Source: Adiantum capillus-veneris (Eukaryota > Streptophyta > Polypodiopsida > Polypodiales > Pteridaceae). Taken from it: a stretch of 64,000 bases of DNA. The notes under the pieces were generated by a model. It was not told the DNA's origin. It saw only the letters and a program-made list of their open reading frames with translations, and made no database searches. The translations under genes were made by a program, and so were the position numbers. The stretch is from NCBI GenBank assembly GCA_014529385.2, contig CM043957.1, positions 69,062,503-69,126,502 of the forward strand, in the 5' to 3' direction. Position 1 is the stretch's first letter, and every line of letters starts with the position of its first letter. This document shows, piece after piece, positions 23,597-34,403 of the stretch.

Positions 23597-26378
23597 TTGG
23601 TTGACCTGTTTTGACTTCCTTTGGAAACTTTGGTTGATAGACTTTTTGCTTGGGTTTCCATTGTTTTGTTGATGGTTTGGCTTTTGATGTAGAGGCTTTG
23701 TCTTGCACTTGCATTAAAGCCAAGAATCTTTGAACTGTTGTAGGCTTGACCTCTGTTGCCACTTGATAGCTTGTTGTGATGACCATTGTTGAAGATTCAG
23801 GCTCGTCTTCACAGACTTGTGCCCATGGCTTGGACAAAATCAAGTGTGTTCCCATTTTTCGAGAATCTACCACCAAGAATTTTTCTTTGACATTTTGTGA
23901 GTGTAGTTGGAGAGTAGCTTCTGCAATCCCCATACTTATAACATCCACTTCAGGTGAGAGATTTACCTTTTTCTGAATATCATAAAGCTTTGGCTTACCT
24001 AGAAGTAACCACATGCCATATGACATGACATTAGTCGTGGAATTTGTATCAATTTCTGCCATAAAATTCATCTTGACTCCGTCTTGTGCACTTAGCAAAA
24101 AGTTGATCTTCTTTGGTACTAGATTGCCTGTGTTCTCTTGAGTGACTTGAGCAATCTTTGGCCTGGACTCCTTGTCGTCTTCTTCTTCATTGTTCACACT
24201 TCTGAGTTCATCTGTGTGTTCTATCTCCTTCTTGACCACCATTTCCTCTGATATGTCTTTTGGAGAGACAAGATCAACATTTGGTTCCTGTAGAGTCATA
24301 GGCTCTTCTTCCTCGATTTCAGCTGTTGAAATGTCACCAATAGTGTCTGAACTTCCTGTCACTTGCTGCACCTCTTCTTTGATTGATTCCAAGTCTTCAT
24401 ATTGCACATTTGTAGGCGCTGGACCTGAAGCATCTTCTTTGGATCTTAGCCCTTCTTCCTGCAACTTTGCTTCATTGACTTGCGGCTCCTCCTTTGTACT
24501 ATGCATTCGAGTTGGACAGTTTGTAATCAAGTGTGTTATCGCACACTGATCGCAAAGAGCACCTATTTCTATATGACCAGTATTCAGGCTAGGTGTCTGG
24601 TTTTGTGCTATCCCCATAGCTGATAACCCTGTTTCGAACTCATACTCAGATTCTTCATCTGTCTCACCCAGAACCCTTAGCATGTAGTAGGGGACTATGT
24701 CATACCCATTCTCATCGCAAAATTTTGTTGGTGTGGTCTCATTAACACAGACATCCAAAGTAGCCAATATCTGAGTCCACTCTAGCGGTTCTAATGCCTC
24801 TTCCGGAAAAGGTTCTCTTATGTAAGCATCATCTTCTAAGACCCTCTCTAAGGAATTCTCATTTCTCCCAAAGTCGCTACACTCCGATGCTCGGCACATC
24901 CAGATTTCTTTCTTTTTGCCCATCCATGGATGGTCTGTTGATCCACTTTGTGTTGCAGAATCAAAATCTTCCACGGGCGTTCTAGTTACATCTTGGTAAC
25001 TATGATTTCTCATATTTACACGTGTTGTGGTTTCAGCATGTCTCAAGTATAGATAATCATAACCCCAATCTTGTACCATCTTAAGTTGTCTCATGAATGG
25101 TCTTCCAAGGATGATTTCATAGTTATTTTTCTTGCCAAAGTCAACTATGGCAAAAGTATGCGCATACTCTATACCACAAGAAGACAACACTATCTCTTCT
25201 AGCAATCCCATGGGTCTTTCCACATGCCCATCCGCTAACTTTAATTTTATTCTGGTTGTTCTAAAGGCGGGCCTACCCCATTTCTCCCATATTCGTTTTG
25301 TTGCTATGGCAATTCCTGCTCCTCTGTCAAGTATAGCTTTTGTTTCAATCCCATTGTACTCGACAGGCAAAGTGGCATTACCATCTTCTCCTTCCCAATA
25401 CTCTCCTACTTTGTTCAGAGGTACCGGTCTTACATTTGATTTAGGCTTCTCGATCTCGTCTAGCTCTTTTTCCAGGAACCTTATCGGGCTTTTGATCCCA
25501 ATTTTTTCCAAGCATTTTCCTATATCCGTCCACATACTTGGTCTGATTTTCAAAAGTTCTGCCAACGTAATTGTGCACTTCACTGGCGTGGATAGCAAGT
25601 CAGTCAAAATTTTTGTGTCCAATTCTTTTGTCTCCCCTAGCCTCTGTAATGGAACTCTCACAATCTCAGACTTTGCCTCAAAATCTCCCATGTACTGTGG
25701 CAAAGTTCTTAACGATGCAGGTCTACTGTCTTCAGAGGCTATCGATCCTACATCACCATAATATGACCTCACATCAACACTCATTTGTGGTCTATCTAAT
25801 GTGATTTCAGGAAATGGTGCTGGTCCAGCATCCTCATCTCTTTTTTGGGCATCTCGGAGTGGTTCTTCCCTATGATCCAACTCTTCTCTAGGCAATTCAT
25901 CTACTTTAATGCTCTCATCTTTGTGCACTGGGGTGACTATCCTATCCTTCACTTCTGGTGGAGGTGGTTCTAGCAATGCTTGAGCAGTTTCAATGAGCTG
26001 CTTACACATTGATAGCCTCTGCTTCTCTAGTTTAGGATAAGGATAAGTCATCCATCTTTGTTCTAAGGTATGTCTATTTGCCAATCTAGCCTCATAAGCT
26101 TGTAAAATCGCGTCTAAAGGCTCATTCACTTTGTCCACTAGGACAGATCCTCCTGAACTAGCACTCTTGGGTGATTCAACTGGTTTAAGGGTTTCAGCTT
26201 CCCTTTGTTGTGTCTGTTGCTCTTGAGTTGTTTCCAACTCAGCTGTAACAGCCTTTTCTTCTCCTTTCTCCCTTTCTAGTCTCGCTTTCATTCTAGTCCT
26301 TCTTGCTCGTCTAGAGTTTCTACGGCTTTTGGAACTCTTACTAGTCTCTCCATCTGTAGGCTTCTGCTCTTGTGACAA
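23571..26378 (-). CDS. Gypsy-element ORF C: protein with two retropepsin-like domains
   Basis: 935 codons. An N-terminal basic and Glu-rich part (residues 1-60) is followed by a retropepsin-like region around residues 340-450: AILDRGAGIAIATKRIW with a downstream ILGRPFM word, the usual ILGRxF element of gypsy proteases. The active-site triad D-S/T-G reads D-R-G. A zinc-knuckle-like CDQCAITHLITNCP lies near residue 612, similar to one in ORF B. A second protease-like region near residues 780-880 reads AEIDTNSTTNVMSYGMW and LILSKPW, with D-T-N at the active site. No RT motif (YxDD) follows. The frame has no ATG at its start; it overlaps ORF B by 38 bases and is reached by a +1 shift. It would process or package element particles if active, but both active sites look altered. 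Confidence 0.8.
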   Translation of the reverse strand: MSQEQKPTDGETSKSSKSRRNSRRARRTRMKARLEREKGEEKAVTAELETTQEQQTQQREAETLKPVESPKSASSGGSVLVDKVNEPLDAILQAYEARLANRHTLEQRWMTYPYPKLEKQRLSMCKQLIETAQALLEPPPPEVKDRIVTPVHKDESIKVDELPREELDHREEPLRDAQKRDEDAGPAPFPEITLDRPQMSVDVRSYYGDVGSIASEDSRPASLRTLPQYMGDFEAKSEIVRVPLQRLGETKELDTKILTDLLSTPVKCTITLAELLKIRPSMWTDIGKCLEKIGIKSPIRFLEKELDEIEKPKSNVRPVPLNKVGEYWEGEDGNATLPVEYNGIETKAILDRGAGIAIATKRIWEKWGRPAFRTTRIKLKLADGHVERPMGLLEEIVLSSCGIEYAHTFAIVDFGKKNNYEIILGRPFMRQLKMVQDWGYDYLYLRHAETTTRVNMRNHSYQDVTRTPVEDFDSATQSGSTDHPWMGKKKEIWMCRASECSDFGRNENSLERVLEDDAYIREPFPEEALEPLEWTQILATLDVCVNETTPTKFCDENGYDIVPYYMLRVLGETDEESEYEFETGLSAMGIAQNQTPSLNTGHIEIGALCDQCAITHLITNCPTRMHSTKEEPQVNEAKLQEEGLRSKEDASGPAPTNVQYEDLESIKEEVQQVTGSSDTIGDISTAEIEEEEPMTLQEPNVDLVSPKDISEEMVVKKEIEHTDELRSVNNEEEDDKESRPKIAQVTQENTGNLVPKKINFLLSAQDGVKMNFMAEIDTNSTTNVMSYGMWLLLGKPKLYDIQKKVNLSPEVDVISMGIAEATLQLHSQNVKEKFLVVDSRKMGTHLILSKPWAQVCEDEPESSTMVITTSYQVATEVKPTTVQRFLALMQVQDKASTSKAKPSTKQWKPKQKVYQPKFPKEVKTGQPSASIQGTD

Positions 26379-27795
26379 CGTTTACTGGAGCAACTTTCTT
26401 ACTTTCATCTTCTTGTTGTTTAAGCACCTGTTCTTTTGAAATTGTTTCTTGCTCTGTTGTTTTTGTCGTCTCTCCTTTTGTTGCGGCTCGTTCTTTCTCT
26501 GATTTGCTGGTAGAAGGAAAGGTAACATGTGGTTGCATTTTACCTTTCTTTCTTGGATTCTTAGGACAATCCAAAATCATATGTGTGATTGCACACTCAT
26601 TACAATATACATTTATCATGATATCATGGTGTGGAAAATCCTTAATCAAGTGATCACTACTACCACATCTGTCACATGGACGTATTGGTTGTTGTGGCAA
26701 TACTTGATATTGACCTTGAAGTGGCCTCTGATCTACCACATATCTTTTTTCTGTTTGAAGCTCATGACTCACATATGCATTTCTAGCAGCTATGGGTCTT
26801 TCACTTAAGAACACTTGTTCCGCTACAGGATGATATCTAGGCGGTTGAGACATAACATGCTCAAACCCTGGGGGAGTCTTATGTCTATAGTCAGGACAAT
26901 GTTGCGTCGAACGGTCCCCTCCACATGTCATGCACCTGCGTCGTTGAGGAACTCTATAGGCTGGTACTCTGTTAGAGTGGTTGATGCATTGCATCACATT
27001 CTCTATGATTTGCTCCTCAACATTTACTTGGTTTTGTCCTAGATTCCCTCTTTGATCCTCAAGATCAGCGGTTTTCTTTTTCTCACTCGCATCATTCATC
27101 TTCTTCTGAACATCTTCATAGAATTTGCAATTGTCAACTAGGTCAACTGCCGCTTTGGTCACCTCTTCCAAGGTTTGGTATCTTTTCATGTATAGGTCCT
27201 TTTGGAGATTCTCATTCCTAAGCCCTCTGATGAAGCATAGGATCTGATGTTCTGGCATGGGTAACTCTTGGGTAGGACATCTAGCAACATATTGCTTGAA
27301 ACGCAGTATTGCATGTCGCAATGTTTCTGTTTCGCCTTGTTTAAATTCCTGAATCTTAGGAAGGGTGTTATGTTTTATGCCTCTCTTGGTGAATTCTTGA
27401 ACAAATTCATCCAACATTTTCTCAGTGGTTGTGAACTCTCTCCGGTTCAATAGTTCAAACCATGCTTGTGCCTTGTCCTCCAATGTAAGTCCAAAACCCT
27501 CATACTGCGTGTGGAAGTCCTCTACTCGTTCTGCTCGTAGGACTTGCGTGAAAGCCGAGACATGGACGTATGGGTCTCCTATGCCATTGTACTTTCTATT
27601 TACCCATTTTCTTAGTTGAGATGGTCTTATACTTTGGGGTGCAAAGTATGGAACCATACTCCTCTCTGGTATCGTTTCATCTCTCGTTATCGCTCTAGGG
27701 GGGAAATCCAGGTGGTGGTCCCGTCTTCGAAATTCTCTTAGAAGTTCGTGTGTTTTGTGGATGTATCTGAGGTCCTTCATTGACCAAATATCCAC
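26341..27795 (-). CDS. Gypsy-element ORF B: Gag (retrotrans_gag type) with zinc-knuckle-like motifs
   Basis: 484 codons. The central part (about residues 80-230) has the plant gypsy Gag capsid pattern: AWFELLNRREFTTTEKMLDE, then FVQEFTKRGI, FKQGETETLRHAILRFKQY and HQILCFIRGLRNENLQKDLY. CMTCGGDRSTQHCPDYRH and CDRCGSSDHLIKDFPHHD resemble CCHC knuckles (the second lacks the last Cys), and CNECAITHMILDCP follows. It would form the virus-like particle and bind RNA. Its start lies inside ORF A: the two share about 100 bases, and joining A to B needs a +1 shift, most naturally at a run of six C at about 27700. Confidence 0.85.
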   Translation of the reverse strand: MDIWSMKDLRYIHKTHELLREFRRRDHHLDFPPRAITRDETIPERSMVPYFAPQSIRPSQLRKWVNRKYNGIGDPYVHVSAFTQVLRAERVEDFHTQYEGFGLTLEDKAQAWFELLNRREFTTTEKMLDEFVQEFTKRGIKHNTLPKIQEFKQGETETLRHAILRFKQYVARCPTQELPMPEHQILCFIRGLRNENLQKDLYMKRYQTLEEVTKAAVDLVDNCKFYEDVQKKMNDASEKKKTADLEDQRGNLGQNQVNVEEQIIENVMQCINHSNRVPAYRVPQRRRCMTCGGDRSTQHCPDYRHKTPPGFEHVMSQPPRYHPVAEQVFLSERPIAARNAYVSHELQTEKRYVVDQRPLQGQYQVLPQQPIRPCDRCGSSDHLIKDFPHHDIMINVYCNECAITHMILDCPKNPRKKGKMQPHVTFPSTSKSEKERAATKGETTKTTEQETISKEQVLKQQEDESKKVAPVNVVTRAEAYRWRD

Positions 27796-28144
27796 TCATC
27801 TCTAATTTGGTTCGTGGATTTGTGCTTTCTATAGCTCTATATTCTCGTCCATACTTGTCAACAAATAAAGATGTCCATTGTTGGTCGACCTCGTATGTAT
27901 AGACATATAAGAGCTTGTACTCTGTGAGCTCATTTGGGTAAGGCTCTAAGCAACTGTAAAGGTTGAATTGATTTCCATTAATATACCTATATAGTCCTTC
28001 ACTTTCATGGTTGTACGTCCAAACTCTCTCCACAAAATTGGTCTTTATGTACTGTAGGTTTGGAAGATCTATTCTGGGTGGGTGCTCATCTATCCCTACA
28101 ATCCATGTGCTTGTATAAGCTGAGTCTGAGTCTGATGTAGACAT
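27695..28144 (-). CDS. Gypsy-element ORF A: N-terminal Gag-region protein
   Basis: 149 codons from an ATG at 28144. It precedes Gag and ends GPPPGFPP then TAG within the start of ORF B. If one C of the C6 run before the stop is skipped, translation passes into the ORF B frame in a natural way (the Pro-Pro is followed by Arg). A is therefore probably the true N-terminus of Gag, separated by a one-base gain or by programmed +1 frameshifting. No domain is recognised in the Tyr- and Asp-rich sequence. Confidence 0.65.
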   Translation of the reverse strand: MSTSDSDSAYTSTWIVGIDEHPPRIDLPNLQYIKTNFVERVWTYNHESEGLYRYINGNQFNLYSCLEPYPNELTEYKLLYVYTYEVDQQWTSLFVDKYGREYRAIESTNPRTKLEMSGYLVNEGPQIHPQNTRTSKRISKTGPPPGFPP

Positions 28145-28479
28145 GACTTCTAGGCTTAATAGATCTAGCTTGCTGTAGTAATACCTCTCTCAGTGTGTTC
28201 AAGTGTTTTGGTCAGGGAAAATCCAAAACTATGTCCAAAACCGTGAGCGTTTTCTCACAATTCTCTCAAATTGTCGGTTTTAAACACCCCTGACTTCCGG
28301 ATGCATTTTGAGGCCTTAAACAACGTTTTTTTCAAAACTGACCACAGTGAGATGTAATTTGTAAATTTGCTCTATCTGATGTTTTTGCAAGTGGTCAGTT
28401 TGAGCCCAAAATTGGTGTGTGCACTCCTTAGGCAATGATAAACCCAGCGGTATACTTGGTTTCAAAAAAATTCTCAAAA

Positions 28480-29860
28480 TTTTTTTCTCAGTTGTCTATC
28501 GCGATAGACTCATCAAGTACCCCTTGCAGATGTCCAAATGCACTCAAACTTTGTGTACAGGGTATAATGGGCCTTCTGAACCCAAATATGAAGTCGGATT
28601 TGAATTTTAAATTTTCTACAGTGAATTCCTAAGTCTATCGCGATAGACTCACCAGAGTGTTACTGGGAAATAGTTTTTCAACTCTTTTTACAGTTTTGAG
28701 TTCCCCCTTCTCTTGAGATACTGCTCACAAAGTTTCAACCAATTTGGAATACTTTTCCTTTGTAACTTGCATCAAACAACAGTTTCTTTTCTGATCTTAT
28801 GAAGTAATCCTCTTAGATGCACTTACAATACTCCAAATTTACTCAAAATTTAACCATAGGCTCACAACAACATGTAGAACAAGGCCCTAAGGTCAATTTT
28901 TGAAATTTTCAATTTTTGTGAAAAAACCCTAGTCTATTGCGATAGTATCAACAGATTCTTCAGTTTTGAAAATTTTCCAGATTTCTCTTCACCATTGTGT
29001 TCCCTATGCTCTGTACACCTTGCTCACCAATTTTCACTTGTTTTGGACTTTTTCTTAGGTCTCTAACTCCTTCTCTAGAATTCTGAGTCTATCTGATCAC
29101 TAGAAAATAGACATAGGATGAATTCCCAATGTCCAAAATCCACCAAATTTTGTGTGTAACCTCCTGAGAGGCTAAACAAGCTATGCTCCAGAGGGTTTTG
29201 AAAAAATTCAGTTTCTTTGGCCCTGCTTTGAGTCTATCGCGATAGACTCAGCAAGTACCCCTTTTATAGGTCAAACTTGAACTTTGACTATACCACTGTG
29301 TTCCAACACCTCTCCTTAGTCCTCCTGCCAATTTTCAAGTGGTTTGGACTTTTACTTTGTCAGTTAGACCAGATCTGGTGTTTTCTACAAGCTGAATCCT
29401 CTCAAATGGTCTTAGACCCACTTGCTGATGTCCAAATGACTTCAAAATTTTTATGTGTCCTTGATAGCACCTTTCCAAGGTATGCCACAGAGGTTTTTGA
29501 AAATTTTGGTTTCTATCATTGGGTTCTTAGTCTATCGCGATAGACTCACCAAGTATGCCAAAATGACATTTTTTTTCAAATTTTCTCTTCACAGATGTGT
29601 TCCCTACCCTCTGTAGATCATGTATACCAAGTTTCACAAGGTTTGGAAATTTGGTCAAGTCCCTTTACCCAATTTGTCTCTGAAGTCTGACTCTAAACAC
29701 TAGACTTGAGGTTTAGTGGTCAAGCAGGTGTCCAAGTATACTCAATTTTTTGGGAGCAGCCTTGTATTGATGTGTTTTACCTGTGGTATGAGGGGTTTTG
29801 CCTGATTGTGAGTCTATCTCCAATTCATCAGTCTATTGCGATAGACTAGGCAGAGAGCCA
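28480..29860 (-). repeat. Leader tandem array (about 300-bp units) with 20-bp palindromes
   Basis: Between the primer site and ORF A, the palindrome GAGTCTATCGCGATAGACTC (or a variant with one or two changes) occurs at about 28494, 28632, 28932, 29230, 29529 and 29830. The last four intervals are 298-301 bp. The sequence between palindromes is also repeated in diverged form (words like TTTGGACTTxTxxTT, TTCCCxATGCxCTxTAxA and GTCCAAATGxxxTCAAA). No long open frame crosses it. Plus-strand frames here are shadows. Confidence 0.85.
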
Positions 29861-30733
29861 CTAGAAAGTATTTTTTTCTCTGTTTTTGGACAGTTTGGTT
29901 CCCAATGCCCTTAGAAGCTTATCCCCAAAGTTTCATTCAATTTGGACTTCTTTTCCTTTGGATTCAAGCATTTCACAGTTCACTTTCTTACACTCAGAAA
30001 AAGAAAATTCCCACTTAGATGCACAAGCACTGATGCAAATGCTTTGAAATTTCACATACAAGCTTTGGAGCATATGCAAAACAAGGTCTTGAGGTCAAAC
30101 TTTTTTGAAAATTGCAGATTTGGTTTCAGATTTTTGTTTTTGGGGTTTTCTAGGTTTTTTTTCGGGGTTTTTTTTTTTTGTGATTGGACCAAATCTGTGT
30201 TTTCCCCCCTACCTTAAGGTCTCCAATGCAAAAACAAGCACTCAAATCGGCTTTCAAACGACCATTTTAGAGCACTTTTACCATAATCAACACAATTCCG
30301 TCTTTTGTGTTTTCAAGCACATTTTCATGTCAAAATTGCTCTAGATCAACATCAAATGTCCTACACTACCTAAAGTCCTACTTTGCATGATTGAATGGTT
30401 GTTTTTGCTTTCTGGCAAGCAAACAGCCTCCTACTTACCTTTTGCGTTTTTTTTTTCTCTTTCAAGTTCTTCACAACCATACACACAAACCATAAAACCT
30501 AATCTAAACACACAACAAAATAATATAACCATACCTCAACCTCATGGTGGACCACCTCGGCGAGACGCAGGCTCCCTAGCTATCCCTCAGTCAAGAGATC
30601 CGCTCTCTGACTTTCCACTAAGAAGGCAAATGGTGACAACACTCTAGAAAAATCTAGAGAAACACTATACTATCAAACACGAGTGATGCGGTCTACGCTA
30701 GTTTAGGCGCTTCGTTCCCGGCAACGACGCCAA
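29861..30733 (-). other. 5' leader of the nested gypsy element including primer-binding site
   Basis: Non-coding. T-rich on the plus strand. The primer site complementary to a tRNA-Asp-like 3' end is at about 30712-30732, one base from the LTR. Confidence 0.7.
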
Positions 30734-31804
30734 TGTTAGCGGGTACGCCGCGATGGACGATGAAGCACAGCGAGAACACAGACCAACAAACTGTCAATCC
30801 GAGGACGTAGCTGACCCGACTAGGGCATGGAGGCAATCTCTGGGTTGACAACTCTGAGCTAGACACGAACAACACTCTACAGTCACTAATCCTACCATAA
30901 CACTACCATAAAGCAAAGAAACAGACAACGCATCCTACGAAACACTACAAGCTCAAAACAGTCTCAAATCATATCGGAATGACTCGAAATCGGAGGGTAA
31001 GACTCACAAGGACATATCCTATGTGGCCAAACACCTAAACCCTGAAAACCATAACTGTAAGACCTCTAATCGCCGTCGCGATAGACTCAAAAAAGCAATT
31101 TTCAAAGTGTCCGGAACTAATCTACAAAGACATCAACACGAAGAGCTTCTCGCCCCGATTCTAACGACTACTCGATCATTCAGAACGGATGTCGTTTGAG
31201 GTACTTACGACCAAATATAGCTCGTAGCAGGCGGGCTCGCGATGTGGTCCTCGGCTTGCATTGCTTGCATCGACGCGGAGAGCTCCTCGATGCTAACACG
31301 CTTCTACTCTCATATCTGCAATGTGATTAGTGTGCGAGATGGTGTGTGTGCGTGAAGCTCACTACTGTGTGCTGCAGAATCCACGACTGTATATTATTTG
31401 AGATAACGTAATGTGTGTTTTGCAACGCCTTAGGTTTCAGCTTATATACAAAGCCTTCAAACCTAATGTCCGGCCAAATGACCTGAATTGTCCCTAGGCT
31501 TCTACAGAGCTCAATTACAAGAAACTGAGTTGGCTTTACTCATGATACAAGCATTTGCGGCCAAAATACAAGTGCCGATTTAAAATATGAGGTTCCCGTA
31601 AACATTACAAAAGTGGCCGTAATGGCTCAAAATAATAATAACGGGATATTCGATGACGTCCATGAACTTGTATCTTCATGTTGCAGCATCCATCTTCATC
31701 TTCATTACTTCATCACCATCTTCATGTGAAATCTTTATAGAATCTTTGAGGAATCTTTAATGGGATCTTTATGGAAACGTTGTTGAAAGGGCGTCCTTTC
31801 AACA
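30734..31804 (-). repeat. 5' LTR (1071 bp) of the nested gypsy element
   Basis: Matches 20271-21341 along its full length. It carries a GTCGCGATAGACTC word near 31075. It is followed by CTTCT, the target duplication. Confidence 0.93.
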
Positions 31805-34260
31805 CTTCTTAATTCTCTGCGGGAAAGGTGAAATTAAGCATGATTTTACTAAAATCTTTGTATGTTGATATGGTAACACCAAGGGCTAAGAGCCATCCAT
31901 TTTTGAAGGGCTAAGAGTCCCCTATTTTGGAATGGCTAAGAGTCATCTATTTGTAATCCATTAGTGATTGCTTACAAGATCAAACAATTCTCTGCAGTTG
32001 AATATCCATTGATTCTAATGGACAAGCAAGTGTTTTGCCATTATTGATTTTTTGGGCGTTATTTTAGCACTACATATTATAAGTGTGACAATCAAGTTGA
32101 GTTTTTGAACGTCTTAAACTCATAAGGGATTATCTCTACCAAGGTGTATAGATGAAGCCATCATTTCAAACAGCATAGTTGTTCAAAAAAACCCAAGATT
32201 ATGGATTTTTGGGTATAGAGAAGATCCAGTTGTGAATACGATTCAAACTTGAGTGGATCTCATATTTTATCTATAGCATTGAGAATGTCTATACGAGTAC
32301 ATTTTTTGGGTAAGACCCCGCTCGTGATTACTAAATCGCTTATTAAGTGTTGATGGTCAATTCTTCAAACCTTCACACTCGCACTTTCAAGGAAACAAGT
32401 CCACACGCTGCCAAGGGGTAGTGGACAAATTTCAACTTTTCAAGTTGATTTCAATTTTTTGAAATTTGGAGAGGTACCTTGGACTATACGTAAGTGAATT
32501 TTTGTTCAACCTCCACCATTTTTCAATATGCTTTGCTCGCCTTTTTTAAGTAGGATGACTAAGCTTGAATGCTTTCATGTATTTTTTCTCTTCAAAGAGA
32601 TGACAAGTTCATGTAAGAGCCAAGAATTTTGGGCCATAGTGTCCAAAATACATTTTTGCATTACGCAGTTATGGATCCACTTGTAGGGTTTAATTTGGTA
32701 CATGTTGTCACATGGGATACAACATGGTCTAGGAACTCAAGGAGTTTGGTTTAGCCAATGTGGAATAAGGATAATGAGGGTTGCATTTACCTCCACACAC
32801 ACAAGTACATCTCGTACTTGAAGGATGTTCTTTTTTCAGACATTCTTACATGAGATATTCCACATGTGGAGAATATGAGTCTCTGGGACTGACACTGGCA
32901 CCCACTATTTCAATTATGTGTCACGATAAAGTCCCTAGGTGATGATCAAATCCGTTTTCTAGACCATTTTCAGCACGACGTATCAGGAACAATTTTAGTG
33001 GCAAAAAATTGTCGAATACTTAGAACGACTTGTTAAGGTACAAGTGCTGCTAAACAACGTTAATGGATGATTGTTTATACATATAGCAAGGCTATGAGTT
33101 GTAAAGGTTTCATTGTTTGTACGTAGAAGTGATTACTGTTTCACCTTCTATTATGGTTCAAACATCTCAACAAGGCTTGCAGATGATTGCAATAGAAAGT
33201 ATTTGATTTCTTTTCATAACTATTTACACTGCTCTTTAATGTGTGCTAGGAGCATCACGTTCTCCATAAGTATTGGCAAGTATGATCATGCATATGAAGG
33301 TTCGGATATGTTTTTGCTACATGCATGCACACTAGGTGTTATGGGCCCTAGTGTTTAGCAAAGTTTGAATTGGAACGGCATGCATATTCATCACATTAGT
33401 TGCTCATGAATTATATTGCTCTTTATGTGCAATAACTCTATGAGATTACTTTTTGATCTACCAATCACAAATAGAGGTCATGGCTCAGTTTGGATGCTTG
33501 TGGATCTTTCAAGTTAACCAAGATGGTTATTCATAACATTGTTAATTTCTCAGCAATGTTGTAAGAAACAATGGTCCCTATTTACTAGTCATTTTGGAAG
33601 ATTGTCTCTGTAAACCATGGGGAAACACACCTCAGTACTGTTAGTATCCAATGGGATAGGCAGATTACAAAGTGTAATCTTGTGCTAAAGGATATGCAAA
33701 GTGCATACGTCAGCACCAAGCAGTCCAGTTAGCAAGCATGTATCGTGCTAGTTGGAGTTTGATTACAATAAGGTAAAGCATGTTTGTGACTCAGTTTAGT
33801 CCCTTCATGTTTAAGTCAGGTTCTCAACCTTGAAGACTAGTTACGGTGGGGTTGTTTACTGTTCAAAGAAAATTGAGAACAAGTCAAGGACTTATATTTT
33901 GCTTTTGTTCTCAAGGACTTATATTTTACCAATAAGTTATGTCAGCCAATTACTTTCATGGAAAGTGAAAAGAGGTACTCTTTCGTACATCTTTGTTGTG
34001 ATAACTTGTTTAACATGCTTGTGTGCGTTCTAAATGGAGTCTACACACTATGTTGGATAGGATCCGGTAACACAAGACGGTTGCAAATGGACAACAATGT
34101 GGAAAATCAAGATGTTACTCTTGGTTTCATTGAACCTCCTACTCAACCGTGTTTCAGTCAAGCAAATAGCTGGATCCATGAAGGATTCAACTGTGGAAAA
34201 CATTAGTGTATCACCACTCTTGTTTTCAAGGACAAAAACGCTTCTCCAAGGGGGGAGTAA
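31805..34260 (+). other. 3' interior of the outer gypsy-like element
   Basis: Resumes the outer element after the nested one. From about 33.1 kb it is colinear with 1-1035. The frame near its end reads LFSRTKTLLQGGSNVMPRVG (34217-34276), running through the purine tract as is common where a gypsy pol frame meets its LTR, but stops precede it. No intact domain remains. Confidence 0.5.
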
Positions 34261-34403
34261 TGTCATGCCAAGGGTAGGATCGAGCAGGACCAAGGGCCAG
34301 AATGGGCATGCAATCAAGGGGGTCCCTATGTTTAGAGGGCCAAGGGCCTATATAGGGCATGGTTGGGTGGTGATGAGCATGCTCCAGTCCCCTTTGTCTC
34401 ACA
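34261..34403 (+). repeat. 3' LTR (143 bp) of the outer gypsy-like element
   Basis: Same ends and length as 17513-17655. Preceded by AAGGGGGGAGTAA and followed by the target duplication TAGCC. Confidence 0.9.

Larger units (their letters stand above)
20271..31804 (-). mobile_element. Non-autonomous Ty3/gypsy-type element (gag and protease-like, no RT)
   Basis: Two 1071-bp LTRs (20271-21341 and 30734-31804) with TG...CA ends and flanks CTTCC/CTTCT (target duplication with one mismatch). On the minus strand the right LTR is followed by TGGCGTCGTTGCCGGGAACG (about 30712-30732), a tRNA-Asp-type primer site. The purine tract GGAGGGGGAG sits at 21342-21355 just before the left LTR. The LTRs differ at roughly 30 positions (my count, about 97% identity). 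The gene order on the minus strand is a 2.5-kb repeat-bearing leader, then four overlapping frames. No reverse transcriptase, RNase H or integrase is present, so it would depend on another element for replication. Confidence 0.9.
17513..34403 (+). mobile_element. Ty3/gypsy-like element with 143-bp LTRs, split by a nested gypsy element
   Basis: 5' LTR 17513-17655, primer site TTGGTATCAAAGC (17656-17668, tRNA-iMet type), purine tract AAGGGGGGAGTAA (34248-34260) and 3' LTR 34261-34403. Five-base target duplications TAGCC flank it (17508-17512 and 34404-34408). Without the nested insertion (20271-31804) it is about 5.4 kb. The interior (17.66-20.27 and 31.8-34.26 kb) has no intact gene; its 3' part is related to 1-1035. 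The LTRs differ at about 16 of 143 positions (my count), so it is much older than the element nested in it. The duplicated site at about 36.3 kb lacks the insertion, confirming the boundaries. Confidence 0.85.

Noticed and set aside
25132-25761. 209-codon plus-strand frame, and a 125-codon one at 24172-24549
   Set aside because: They lie opposite the protease-like ORF C, which has clear motifs; these are antisense shadows.
29230-29249. Palindrome GAGTCTATCGCGATAGACTC as a CRISPR-like or bacterial operator array
   Set aside because: The 300-bp spacing with related spacers and the location in an LTR-retrotransposon leader fit a retroelement tandem repeat.
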